Shown: positions 1 to 8,341, numbered from the stretch's first letter. The stretch: 24,449 nt of DNA from RGIG4608 sp964413365 (GCA_964413365.1 CAYPRM010000021.1:1-24449), one strand, 5' to 3'. The notes: generated by a model not told the origin, from the letters alone. Made by a program: numbers and translations.

Positions 1-626
1 AGAGCCGCTATTGCAGCCTTAAGCTCTGCCTCGGTTCCGACAGTCATCTTGGGTGTGGTCTTTGCGATGCTGATCGTGATATTGCCGAGAGCCTTCGATG
101 CGCCGAGAGGCTCGCTTGTGGGATCAATGCTGAAATCCGTCGTCGCCGAGGGAGCAGAAAGTACGCCCTCGTTCGTTGTCTGACGGTAGCTGTCGTCGTC
201 CGCACTTTCAATAATGAGCGACGACTTGGTGAAAACGCCGTCAATTCCCGAGACGCTCGGTGTGAACTTGAAATCGGCGTCGATCTCACAGTTTGAGTGG
301 TTGGTAACGGTGATCGTCGCCTTCTCGCTCGTGTCCCAACCCCTTGCGATGGGGTTGTCGTAGGTGTGAGTTGCGGAGTTCCATGTGCCCTTTGAGCCGA
401 CATTGTACGTGAACTTCATCTGCGTCCACACGATATCGACAGAAATGACCGCAGCAGGAGCGTCAGCAGGCTTGAAATCACCGTTAACACCGAGGTCGTA
501 GCTTCCGCCCTCGTTGCCCGTGTCCGTTCCGCTTCCTCCGCTCGCATTGATGTCCGCCGCAAACGCAGGAACTGCGAACGACGCCACCATAGTGAGCACA
601 AGAAGCGCTGCTAAAATTTTCTTCAT
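1..626 (-). CDS. Secreted protein with N-terminal shared beta module, 3' end off the window
   Basis: The reading frame is open from an ATG at 626 to the left edge, giving 208 residues and no stop. The start is supported by a GGAG ribosome site about 12 bases upstream. Residues 1-24 form a signal peptide ending in a typical AFA-A cleavage site, followed by a short Gly/Ser/Asp-rich linker. Residues about 54-180 are the beta-rich module also found in the 178-residue neighbour and at the C-terminus of the 1740-residue protein: VDIVWTQMKFTY, WNSATHTYD, TITVTNHSN and a final LGNITISIA strand. The last visible residues (MTVGTEAELKAAIAAL) resemble the opening of parallel beta-helix, pectate-lyase-like proteins, so a much longer repetitive protein may continue leftwards. 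That extension is inference. The protein is presumably exported, but no cell-wall anchor is visible in this part. Confidence 0.85.
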   Translation of the reverse strand, partial: MKKILAALLVLTMVASFAVPAFAADINASGGSGTDTGNEGGSYDLGVNGDFKPADAPAAVISVDIVWTQMKFTYNVGSKGTWNSATHTYDNPIARGWDTSEKATITVTNHSNCEIDADFKFTPSVSGIDGVFTKSSLIIESADDDSYRQTTNEGVLSAPSATTDFSIDPTSEPLGASKALGNITISIAKTTPKMTVGTEAELKAAIAA

Positions 627-770
627 AAGGATCTTTTTTCTCCTTTCGTTTTTTCCCCTCACCACCGTAAGGGGTATATTAAAAACCGTCGTGGTATATA
701 AATGACGTTATTTTACTTGATAATCAAGCTTTCAAAGCACTTAAAAGAGATTCTCTTGCAATCCTCCCCC

Positions 771-795
771 TCCCCGTGGTTATCAGCCACGGGGA
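771..795 (-). other. Perfect 9-bp hairpin without a T-tract
   Basis: Bases 771-779 (TCCCCGTGG) pair perfectly with 787-795 across a 7-base loop. It lies in the 219-base gap between the 178-residue gene (stop at 846) and the edge gene (start at 626). Neither strand has a T run after the stem, so it is not a standard intrinsic terminator. An mRNA-stability, processing or attenuation role is possible but unproven. The rest of this gap shows only a short palindrome, CTTGAT-A-ATCAAG, at 716-728. Confidence 0.5.
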
Positions 796-845
796 GAAAC
801 ACATTCGTTACGTGTTGGGAACGATCTTGCCGAAGCGATTAGCTA

Positions 846-1382
846 TCAGGGGTTAGTAGTCTGTTTCTGAGAAATGCTGACTACGATCTTTCCTATTGTA
901 GCAAGAGTGGTATTGGACTCGTTAAGAGTGCCGCTGAGGTCGAGTGTAGCTACCTTCTTAAGGCTCTCGTCTGTGGTCGTCTTACCAACTGCGGAGGGAA
1001 GGCTGAAGCTGCCGTTGTTGAACGAGCCTCTTACTGTCTCGAAGCCCTGATTTGCAGTAAACGAGAGTGCCACATCAACATCTACGCTCGAGTGATTGAA
1101 AATGGTGACGGTGTTTCCTGTTGGTACCCAGTCAGTCTGAGTATTGTCGTCATAATCGTGAGTACCGGGGTTCCAAACGTGGTTACCTGTGGTCGTGTAC
1201 ACGAACTTCATAGCACCCCAGCTGATATCAACGGAGATGCTCTCCACCTGCTGGCTGTTATCTGCGTACTGTCCGCTGACGTTGATATCGGTGTTTCCAC
1301 CTGTGTTTGTAGCAGCGAACGCTACTGTTGCCATCGTGAACATCATAACGAGGGCGAGTGTGATTGCAAAAAGCTTTTTCAT
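846..1382 (-). CDS. Small secreted protein consisting of one shared beta module
   Basis: 178 residues. The ATG at 1382 has an AAAGGAG ribosome site about 10 bases upstream. Residues 1-24 are a signal peptide (VAFAA). After a short polar linker, residues about 47-173 form the same module seen in both flanking large proteins: SVDISWGAMKFVY, WNPGTHDYDD, TVTIFNHSSVDV and a final IGKIVVSIS strand. There is no membrane segment, LPXTG motif, SLH repeat or cysteine pair. I do not recognise a named family. Length and composition suggest a single folded beta domain, perhaps a free subunit that binds or polymerises with the fused copies in its operon neighbours; that role is inference. It follows the 179-residue membrane protein gene by 67 bases. 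Confidence 0.88.
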   Translation of the reverse strand: MKKLFAITLALVMMFTMATVAFAATNTGGNTDINVSGQYADNSQQVESISVDISWGAMKFVYTTTGNHVWNPGTHDYDDNTQTDWVPTGNTVTIFNHSSVDVDVALSFTANQGFETVRGSFNNGSFSLPSAVGKTTTDESLKKVATLDLSGTLNESNTTLATIGKIVVSISQKQTTNP

Positions 1383-1449
1383 TTGTTTTTCTCCTTTAAA
1401 AATGTTTTTTTATATTTATCTCCTAAGAGTAAATACCTTGTGTTTAGTC

Positions 1450-1989
1450 TTACTTCTCCACAACGTAGAGTGTAAGCTCTCCCTTTGCCTCGACCATGGA
1501 CTTTTCATTGTCCGCGGAGTAGGACTGAACGAGCAGCTCGGCATTGTAGCCGCCAACACCGAGGAGCTTCTTCGCCTCGCTGCTGAAATTAAGCTGTGTC
1601 ACAGAATTTCCGGGCTCGATAAGCTCGGAGCTTGCGACATAGATCTTTTCGCCCGTCTGATTGTTCGTAACGATAATGAAGATGCGAACGTTCTGGTTGG
1701 ACGCATTGGGGTTAGCGTAGTAGAGCGTAACCTTATCCGTGGACCTGTTTGCGGTTGCGGTCGTGCCGTATGTAACGCGCATCGCACCGCCGCCCTCGGG
1801 ACTGTCTATCTTCGTGCTGTCATCGCCATCAATAGGCTTCTGGTTCGGATCCGTTCCCTGAGGGGGATAATCGGGTGAGATAGGACCGTCATCATTGTCG
1901 CGGAAGAATACCGCCCAGAGTGTGATTGCTATGCAGATCAGTATGCCTATGATAAGAGCTACGATCAGCGCCTTTTGCTTTTTGTTCAT
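1450..1989 (-). CDS. Single-pass membrane protein with extracellular beta domain
   Basis: 179 residues, ATG at 1989 with an AAAGGAAA ribosome site. Residues 1-6 are basic and residues about 8-29 form one hydrophobic helix, giving a membrane anchor with the C-terminus outside. A Pro/Asp/Gly-rich spacer (about 34-68) leads to a beta-sandwich-like domain with MRVTYGTTA, VTLYYANPNASNQNVRIFI, SSELIEPGNSVTQLNF and a GGYNAELLVQSY segment. Small anchored proteins of this kind (strand, 'NP..SNQ' turn, 'I.PG' turn, 'G.Y.A' strand) occur in Bacillota surface loci, but I know of no assigned function. It lies 47 bases after the giant beta-helix gene and before the small module protein, so it may tether or help assemble these secreted partners. 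That is inference from position only. Confidence 0.85.
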   Translation of the reverse strand: MNKKQKALIVALIIGILICIAITLWAVFFRDNDDGPISPDYPPQGTDPNQKPIDGDDSTKIDSPEGGGAMRVTYGTTATANRSTDKVTLYYANPNASNQNVRIFIIVTNNQTGEKIYVASSELIEPGNSVTQLNFSSEAKKLLGVGGYNAELLVQSYSADNEKSMVEAKGELTLYVVEK

Positions 1990-2036
1990 ATTATATTTCC
2001 TTTCAAGAAATTATTGATATATTTACCTTTTAGATA

Positions 2037-5000
2037 TCATTCCGCTCGGCTGATGCTGATGGTTACCGTTCCTATCTGCGTGCCGTTCAGAGCCGTAGTC
2101 GGCTTGCCCTGGAGCGTGAGTAGCATAAGCTTATCGTATCCCACATCCAGCGTGCCCTTAGAATTCGTAATCGTGCCGCTTACTCCTTCGATCGTCATAT
2201 TCACAGTCGCAGTGTACGATATCTTTGTCGTACCGACGTTTGCGATCCAAATTCTCCCGGGGTTGGTCTGGTCGACGTCCCAACCGTATTTTGAGTAGGA
2301 GTGCGTCGTCGGATCCCACACCTTGTCAGTGTACGTGAACTCCATCGAGTCCCACGCGATATCCACCGTAACGTATTCGGGCGATCCCGTCTGCTCGAGC
2401 CTGATAGCCCTGTTCGTCGTGTAGAGCGTGTCGTCGATCGGGGGAGCCTTCAGGTTGATATTTCCATAAGTACCCGCATAAACATTGAATTCGACCTTAT
2501 CGTTCAGTACGGGGACAAAGCTGAACGCACTGATCCTTCCAACACCAAAGACCGTTCCGCCGCCTATCTTGATATCACCCACCGTTGCGGTGCTACTGCT
2601 CGACTTACCGAAGGCGTAGTCGCCGCTGCCGACGATCGCACTGACATACACATTTCCCGTTGTGGGATCGGGATCGATAATGATATCTCCGACGGATCCT
2701 GTGGAGTCCCTGCCCGCACCGATGCCGATAGCCATTTGGCTGTTCATCATTGTCCTGCCGCCCGTGATCTCGATGCTTCCGATAGATCCCGCCGACTCAT
2801 AACCAAGTCCGATGCCTGTGTTGTAATCATAATTACTGTATATTGTAACCGTGCTTCCTGTGAGCTTGATATGCTCAATGCTCGAGTCTTCTCCCGATTT
2901 TCTGCCCGAGCCAATGCCCGTGTTGTAACTGGAAAAAAGCTGCATTGACACATTGCTGTTCGTTATATCTATGCTCCCCGCGGTGCTGTGTTTGGATTCT
3001 ATTCCCTCTCCGATACCTGCACCGGAGGAGTTATGGTTGATCATGACTGTGGAATCGGATATATTTATTATTCCGCATCCTCCGTTATACGCGCCGCCGA
3101 TGCCTGCGCCCAATAAACCTGCCTCAACGTTGAGCGTAGCATTCTTTATCGTTATGTTAGCGCCGACATTCGTACTGCTCTGTATCGCGCCTCCGATGCC
3201 TGCACCATCACGATTTCCCACTGCCTTGACATTACCGCCCGTAATATCTATCGTAAGCAAAGTCTTGATATCCAAGTAATGCGAGCCTATACCCGTGCCG
3301 CGTTCACCTGCGGTAGCATCTATATCACCGCCCGTGATCTTAATGTCCAGCGTCGAGCCTTCGCCGGAGCAATTATATCCTCCACCGATGCCCTCACTCC
3401 AAGATCCGCCCTGTGCGGTAACGGTTCCACTGTTTATGGTGATGTCGATATCCCTTACGGTGGAAGAGTAATTCTCTCCTCCGCCGATTCCTGCGCCATC
3501 TTTACCTCCCGTTGCGTTGACAGTGGCATTCGATATCGTAATGCTCAGCTTCTCACTCGAAAAGCCGTCGCCAATGCCTGCAGCGTTTTCTCCGCCCTGT
3601 GCGGTGATCGTGCCACCGGTTATATTAATGGTACAATTTTTTGTTTCGCGCGCCGATCCAATGCCTGCGCCATTTTTGCCACCCCTCGCATTGATGACAC
3701 CGCCACTGATGTTGACGATGCTGGTGGTAGTTCCTCGCGCTCCTCCGATGCCTGCGCCTGCAAAAGCATCGCTCCAGCTGGCTGCGTTAATGTATCCGCC
3801 GCGTATCGTTACTATGGAGTGTATTCCCATCTCTCCTGCGCCGATTCCTGCACCCGTGATCGAGGTAGCGGTTATAGCACCGCCGTTGATCGTTACGTTA
3901 GTACTGCCTTTAAAGCCGCCACCGATTCCTGCGCCGACTCCTGCAGCTGCAGATATAACGCCGCCGTTGATCGTTATAGCACCCGAGCTATGGTCCGTAT
4001 CGAACGAAGCACCGATGCCTGCACCTCGATCCGAAGCGTTGACGTTCAGCCTTCCTGCCGCCGTTGCGGCAAGATCCGGCTCTCCGTTCTCATCGACCGT
4101 TATCTGCGACTGTGCGTATATCGTGAGGTTGTTCGGACTGCCGTTCGTGGGATCGTCGTCATCGTCCAAAACGCGTATAGCTCCCTCAATGCTCAGCGAG
4201 CTTCCGTCGGCAAGTATCAGGTGTACGTCTCCGTGGATCATGACCTCTACCAACCTATTCTGAGTACGTTTCATGACAACATCTCCCGAGACTATGTACC
4301 AGCCCTCATAGAGATTTATTATACTCTTGCCTGTCGAGCTCTCGATCGGAGTCGCTCCGACATGGCTCTTCCTTATAAATTGTCCTGTTGCTACATCGTA
4401 GTCGAGGTATTCTTCCGTTGTGCCGTTACATTCGCAGATGCCCTCGTCGTCATAGACGTGTGGCTCGTCGTAGGACTCACCGCACCAGAAGCAATGCACC
4501 GAGTGCACGTCGTTGTCCTTGGGTGCGACTATCTGACTCTGCGTGTGGTCCGTGCATTTTACCAAGCGTATCGCGCTCGCCACGGATATGTATCTTCTCG
4601 CCTCTCCGAAATTGTAGGGAGTGAGCGTTTCGAGCGTGTCGCCCGTCGCCGTGCGGAATTTTATATCGTCCGCGATCGTGAAATTTCCTGTAAGTGCGGT
4701 GTTTCCCGAGTCTGCCGAGATAACCATCTCATCAAAGCCCGTGATCTCTATCCTGTCATTGGTATTCTGTGCAAAAAATCCGATGCCCAAGGATGCGTTT
4801 GCCGTGATGCTTCCGCCTGTGATCCTCAACACCGCAGGTGTAGCCGTGGTATCCGTGTTTCCCACGTAGCCTATGGCAACGAAGTCATTGCCCGTAGCAT
4901 TTATAATACCGCCGTTTATCGTGATGTCAGCAGATACGTAGCCGTTCCCACATCCGCCGATGCCTGCACCCCTGCCAAGCGGCCTTGCCGTAACGTTACC

Positions 5001-7259
5001 GCCGTTTATCGTTATCCTCTGTGGAGCAGAAGTGTACGCTGCGCCGATTCCTGTAACATAATAGGTGGTATCACTTGTACCGCCCGTTGCATTGACCGTT
5101 CCGCCGTTTATCGTGATGCTTCCCACAGTACCCTGTACCGTTCCTGCGCCGATGCCCGTGTTGTCCTTATTGCCCTTAGCGGTAACCTTGCCGCCGTTTA
5201 TTACTATACTGTCGTAACCGCCCGACAGCGAGCCTCCGATATCTGCACCGTGCTCGCCCTCGGCGGTAACGCTTCCTGCATTTATCGTGATCGTTCCGAC
5301 TTTCGTATCCCTACCCGAGCCGATTCCTGCGCCGTAGCTGTAGCTTCCGGCGGTGATGTTACCGCCGTTTATCGTAATGCTTCCTGCTTCTGCACCCTCA
5401 TGGGCTCCGATTCCTGCACCGCCTCTGCTACCCCACGCCTTTACCGTGCCGCCGTTTATTATGATCGAGTCGACCGAGCAGTTCTCTATATCCCTGCCTC
5501 CTGCACCGATGCCTGCGCCGAATTCGCCGCAAGCGTCAACGTATCCGCCGTTGATGATGATGCCGTTCGAAGTATTACCGCCGATTCCTGCGGAGTAGTT
5601 TCCGTGCGTCGTGATGATACCACCGTTTATCGTGATCTTGCCTGCCTCGGATCCCCCTGTGCATCCTATGCCTGCCGCAGTTGCGCCGGAGTTTTTAGGT
5701 ATGGTAAGCCTTCCTGTCTTGGTGCTCGTCTCGTCGATAGAGCCGTCCGCATTGTATACGGGCTCGCTCTGCGCCCAGATCGTGAAGGAGCTGTCGGAAA
5801 ATACTATGATACTGTTTGATGCGTTAATGTTTAGAGCCGAGTCGTCCGCAAGCACGAGATTGACATTTCCCGTAGTGCTGATATTCCACGCAACGTCGTA
5901 AGTGCCACTGACGATGTACCAGCCATCCGTCATTTGAGTCTTGTTCCTATCAAAGATCGTCGCCGCCGTGGGAGCCTCTGCGGACCCGCCCGAGCTTCCG
6001 TATGCCGTGTTTGACGATTCGGTGTACCAATGGTTACCGCTTATCTTCGATGTGTCCGCGCTTCTGAGCCATCCTATGATAGCACCCGTATATTTGTACG
6101 AGTCGTCCGCATCGATTATCTTTCCGAAGTTGAAGCAGCCCGTAATACCGCCGAAGCTTGCGTTATTTACATATCCCAGAATACCGCCAAGATAAACGTT
6201 AGTTCCGCTCGAGCCCTTCTGAGATGTTACCGTGCCGAAGTTGGCACAGTCCTTTATCGTAACGTCCTCATTTGCATATCCCGCAATACCACCCACGCAG
6301 TCGTGGTTGTGAGCGGTGATGCTGCCGTAGTTAGCGCAGTCCTGAACGAGAGCGCCCGTCTGTGCCGAGCCGACCACGCCTGCTATGTGTCCCGTGTTGT
6401 CCGCCTTGACCGCACCGTAGTTGAAGCAACCGAGCACGGAGCTGTTCTTCATTCCCTTGCCCGCAATACCGCCGACGCAGGATGCCGCCCCAAGATCTAT
6501 CTTACCGTAGTATCGGCAGTTCTCCGCGATCGCGGATGAGTCCTGACTGTTGACCGTTGCTCCGAGGCATCCGACGACACCGCCGATATGCTCAACGTTC
6601 GCATAGGTATTGTCGCCGTCCACTATGTTAACATAGGAGATGACGTACTCTATCTTACTGCCGCCATACGCATGACCGACCGCACCGCCGACGTAGTTCT
6701 GACCGTTAGTTGCGAGCGTGATCTCACCATCAACGGTGAAGTTGCGCACGGTCGCGCCGACTGTAGTGCCGAACAGACCTTGATAATTATATGTAAGATT
6801 TCCGTTGCCATAGCCGTTCTGCGCGGTTGTGAAGATCATATTGCTGACCGTGTAGCCGCGTCCCTCAAAGAAGCCCCTGAACGCACTGCCCTTTACACCT
6901 ATCGGTGTGTGGGTAACGCCGTCAAGGTCGATGTCCGCAACGAGTACCGCGTTGACGTCGCCGTTACCGCTGTTTACGTGCTGTGCGAACCACTCGAGCT
7001 GAGCGGCCGTCGCGATCTCGTAAGCATCGTCGTTTACGCCGTCGCCGTCAAGGTCGTAGACTCCGACTGCGAGCTTTGGCTCCGTTCCCTGTGTGTACGT
7101 GCCGATCTGCGGAGTCGAGCCTGTGCCCGTTGCCGAGCCGCTCGAGCCGCCCGAGCCGCTGCCCGTGTCGGCAAACGCCCACGTCGGGATCATCGAAACG
7201 ATCATCACCGCGCAGAGCAAAAGCGAAAGACTTCTTGTTTTAAGTGTTTTTCTATCCAT
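2037..7259 (-). CDS. Giant secreted double beta-helix protein with GLUG repeats
   Basis: 1740 residues, ATG at 7259 with a strong GGGAGGAAA ribosome site. Residues 1-30 are a signal peptide (IPTWAFA), followed by a Gly/Ser/Thr linker to about 50. Residues about 70-130 carry a DAYEIATAAQLEWFAQHVN motif common ahead of GLUG regions, and about 190-400 hold GLUG-type repeats (VGGIAGYANEDVTIKDCANFG). Two halves then begin with GWYIVSG near 443 and 985. Each continues into a right-handed beta-helix of coils of about 25-35 residues with the pattern ITINGGxVTAxGGxxGAGIGxG; I count about 11 coils in the first and 15 in the second. A Cys/His cluster (HCFWCGES ... CECNG) near 900-945 separates them. Residues about 1630-1740 are the shared module ending in IGTVTISIS. 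The likely role is adhesion or glycan binding; no enzyme motif or wall anchor was found. Confidence 0.9.
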   Translation of the reverse strand: MDRKTLKTRSLSLLLCAVMIVSMIPTWAFADTGSGSGGSSGSATGTGSTPQIGTYTQGTEPKLAVGVYDLDGDGVNDDAYEIATAAQLEWFAQHVNSGNGDVNAVLVADIDLDGVTHTPIGVKGSAFRGFFEGRGYTVSNMIFTTAQNGYGNGNLTYNYQGLFGTTVGATVRNFTVDGEITLATNGQNYVGGAVGHAYGGSKIEYVISYVNIVDGDNTYANVEHIGGVVGCLGATVNSQDSSAIAENCRYYGKIDLGAASCVGGIAGKGMKNSSVLGCFNYGAVKADNTGHIAGVVGSAQTGALVQDCANYGSITAHNHDCVGGIAGYANEDVTIKDCANFGTVTSQKGSSGTNVYLGGILGYVNNASFGGITGCFNFGKIIDADDSYKYTGAIIGWLRSADTSKISGNHWYTESSNTAYGSSGGSAEAPTAATIFDRNKTQMTDGWYIVSGTYDVAWNISTTGNVNLVLADDSALNINASNSIIVFSDSSFTIWAQSEPVYNADGSIDETSTKTGRLTIPKNSGATAAGIGCTGGSEAGKITINGGIITTHGNYSAGIGGNTSNGIIINGGYVDACGEFGAGIGAGGRDIENCSVDSIIINGGTVKAWGSRGGAGIGAHEGAEAGSITINGGNITAGSYSYGAGIGSGRDTKVGTITINAGSVTAEGEHGADIGGSLSGGYDSIVINGGKVTAKGNKDNTGIGAGTVQGTVGSITINGGTVNATGGTSDTTYYVTGIGAAYTSAPQRITINGGNVTARPLGRGAGIGGCGNGYVSADITINGGIINATGNDFVAIGYVGNTDTTATPAVLRITGGSITANASLGIGFFAQNTNDRIEITGFDEMVISADSGNTALTGNFTIADDIKFRTATGDTLETLTPYNFGEARRYISVASAIRLVKCTDHTQSQIVAPKDNDVHSVHCFWCGESYDEPHVYDDEGICECNGTTEEYLDYDVATGQFIRKSHVGATPIESSTGKSIINLYEGWYIVSGDVVMKRTQNRLVEVMIHGDVHLILADGSSLSIEGAIRVLDDDDDPTNGSPNNLTIYAQSQITVDENGEPDLAATAAGRLNVNASDRGAGIGASFDTDHSSGAITINGGVISAAAGVGAGIGGGFKGSTNVTINGGAITATSITGAGIGAGEMGIHSIVTIRGGYINAASWSDAFAGAGIGGARGTTTSIVNISGGVINARGGKNGAGIGSARETKNCTINITGGTITAQGGENAAGIGDGFSSEKLSITISNATVNATGGKDGAGIGGGENYSSTVRDIDITINSGTVTAQGGSWSEGIGGGYNCSGEGSTLDIKITGGDIDATAGERGTGIGSHYLDIKTLLTIDITGGNVKAVGNRDGAGIGGAIQSSTNVGANITIKNATLNVEAGLLGAGIGGAYNGGCGIINISDSTVMINHNSSGAGIGEGIESKHSTAGSIDITNSNVSMQLFSSYNTGIGSGRKSGEDSSIEHIKLTGSTVTIYSNYDYNTGIGLGYESAGSIGSIEITGGRTMMNSQMAIGIGAGRDSTGSVGDIIIDPDPTTGNVYVSAIVGSGDYAFGKSSSSTATVGDIKIGGGTVFGVGRISAFSFVPVLNDKVEFNVYAGTYGNINLKAPPIDDTLYTTNRAIRLEQTGSPEYVTVDIAWDSMEFTYTDKVWDPTTHSYSKYGWDVDQTNPGRIWIANVGTTKISYTATVNMTIEGVSGTITNSKGTLDVGYDKLMLLTLQGKPTTALNGTQIGTVTISISRAE

Positions 7260-7299
7260 ATTTTGAGATTTCCTCCCATATTTTTACCTGATTTCAAGC

Positions 7300-7318
7300 G
7301 GCTTTTCCGTAAAAAGCC
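7300..7318 (-). other. Leader hairpin of the surface-protein operon
   Basis: GGCTTTT at 7300-7306 pairs with AAAAGCC at 7312-7318 across a 5-base loop. It lies in the untranslated leader between the predicted transcription start (about 7323) and the ribosome site of the 1740-residue gene. It may stabilise the 5' end of a very long mRNA. Confidence 0.4.
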
Positions 7319-7330
7319 CTTTTCGAAATG

Positions 7331-7359
7331 ATTATACCACATTCGGTGGATTTTTGCAA
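7331..7359 (-). promoter_or_regulatory. Sigma-A promoter of the surface-protein operon
   Basis: Read on the minus strand: -35 TTGCAA (7359-7354), a 17-base spacer, then a perfect -10 TATAAT (7336-7331) preceded by TGTGG, an extended -10. It lies about 75 bases upstream of the 1740-residue gene. The 300 bases between 7259 and 7560 otherwise hold only AT-rich sequence and a leader hairpin. Confidence 0.85.
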
Positions 7360-7559
7360 TAGTTTTTGATAAATTTTCAAAAAGATGTGTTTTTGGGATA
7401 ATTCATTTGCGAAATTCGACGAATCGCCCAATAATTGCGTCATTCGCTCGCTTTTTCGATTGATTTCTTGCCCAAAATTCGATAAAATGCAGGTATTTAA
7501 GTTGATTGATAGGCAAAAAATCTTTTTTAACTTTTTTTGAATTTTATCGCGCACCCCGT

Positions 7560-8147
7560 CTACTGCGCAGTCGAGCTGTATTTCATAACAAAAAGCTCCA
7601 GCGTTTCCTTTAATATGTCTATTTGCGACCTGAGGTAGAATTCGTCCTCAAAAAGCGCATAGTGAACGCACGCGCGGATCAATATGAAGATCAGGGGCGT
7701 CAGCTTGCGGTACGGTATGCCGAGCTTGCCCTCAAGGAGCTTTGCGTACTCCGTGTAACGCAGGTCGACTCCCGCAAAGAAGCCCCTCGCCCTATCCCTG
7801 TACCTCGGGTGAGTGTAGACCTGATACATCAGGCGATATTTTTTGCCATGCTCCCTCGCCGTCCAATACGGGATCTCGTCGATGAACCTCCACAGATCCG
7901 CAATGTCCACGGGAGCCTTGTTCATAAAATCCTCCTCGACCTTTTTCATGCAGTGCGCCGTCGAATCCACGATCAGCTCGTCGAGGTCGTTAAAATATGT
8001 GTATATCATCGAGGTCGTGTATCCGCAGTAGCTCGCCACCGAGCGAAGCCCTGTTCCGTGAAGTCCCAGCTCCGCGAATCCGTCAAAGCACCTCTCCATT
8101 ATTTCAACTCTCTTGGCGTTCCATTGTTCTTCCGTGTAATTTGCCAC
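7560..8147 (-). CDS. TetR-family transcriptional repressor
   Basis: 195 residues. The start is a GTG at 8147 with a GGGAG ribosome site about 7 bases upstream. The N-terminal three-helix DNA-binding domain spans residues about 10-56, with the helix-turn-helix and following conserved segment in TGLRSVASYCGYTTSMIYTYFN (about 32-53), a classic TetR signature. The remaining 140 residues are a helical ligand-binding and dimerisation domain too divergent to name an inducer. The aromatic-rich segment around 95-115 (WTAREHGKKYRLMYQVY) may line a pocket. Its promoter carries a palindromic operator candidate just downstream of the expected start, so autorepression is likely. It points at the surface-protein operon, which has its own promoter and may be a target; that is inference. 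Confidence 0.9.
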   Translation of the reverse strand: MANYTEEQWNAKRVEIMERCFDGFAELGLHGTGLRSVASYCGYTTSMIYTYFNDLDELIVDSTAHCMKKVEEDFMNKAPVDIADLWRFIDEIPYWTAREHGKKYRLMYQVYTHPRYRDRARGFFAGVDLRYTEYAKLLEGKLGIPYRKLTPLIFILIRACVHYALFEDEFYLRSQIDILKETLELFVMKYSSTAQ

Positions 8148-8170
8148 TTTTTTCTCCCTCGCGTAGTTTT

Positions 8171-8250
8171 ACTTGATTTTAGCTCGTTTTAGCTTGTTTA
8201 AGCTTGTTTTAGCTTGTTTTAGCTTGTTTTGATCAGGTTTTGATCAAGTT
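8171..8250 (-). repeat. 10-bp tandem repeat in the tetR leader
   Basis: Units of exactly 10 bases follow one another from 8171: variants of AGCTTGTTTT, three of them identical (8201-8230). Two degenerate GATCA-containing units follow at 8231-8250. The T-tracts are spaced about one helical turn apart. The array lies between the predicted tetR transcription start and its GTG codon, so it is transcribed as an A-rich leader. Confidence 0.8.
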
Positions 8251-8254
8251 TATT

Positions 8255-8268
8255 CGTTCAGAACGTTC
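8255..8268. promoter_or_regulatory. Candidate TetR operator
   Basis: CGTTC-A-GAACG (8255-8265) is an inverted repeat that overlaps the perfect palindrome GAACGTTC (8261-8268). It lies about 5-18 bases downstream of the expected start from the promoter at 8280-8308, a position suited to autorepression. Overlapping GAAC/GTTC palindromes are common for TetR-family operators. Binding is inferred. Confidence 0.55.
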
Positions 8269-8279
8269 GTTATAAATGA

Positions 8280-8308
8280 AGTATACCACATATCGTACGG
8301 ACTTGCAA
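8280..8308 (-). promoter_or_regulatory. Sigma-A promoter of the tetR gene
   Basis: Minus strand: -35 TTGCAA (8308-8303), 17-base spacer, -10 TATACT (8285-8280) with the extension TGTGG directly upstream. It has the same -35 and -10 extension as the promoter of the surface operon. A CGTACG palindrome lies within the spacer. Confidence 0.8.
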
Positions 8309-8341
8309 CCGTCAAATTGCAAAACCCGCAAAATAAGTGGA

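Noticed and set aside
2947..5644. Regular short repeats considered as a CRISPR array
   Set aside because: The repeats are in frame, degenerate and encode beta-helix coils; there are no uniform spacers and no cas genes.
3279..5819. 846-codon plus-strand reading frame opposite the beta-helix gene
   Set aside because: It is a shadow of the repetitive minus-strand gene, whose skewed codon use keeps the opposite strand open. The minus-strand product has a signal peptide, ribosome site, promoter and recognisable repeats.
7294..7554. 86-codon minus-strand reading frame from a GTG
   Set aside because: It covers the promoter of the 1740-residue gene, has no ribosome site, is AT-rich and low in complexity, and resembles no protein I know.
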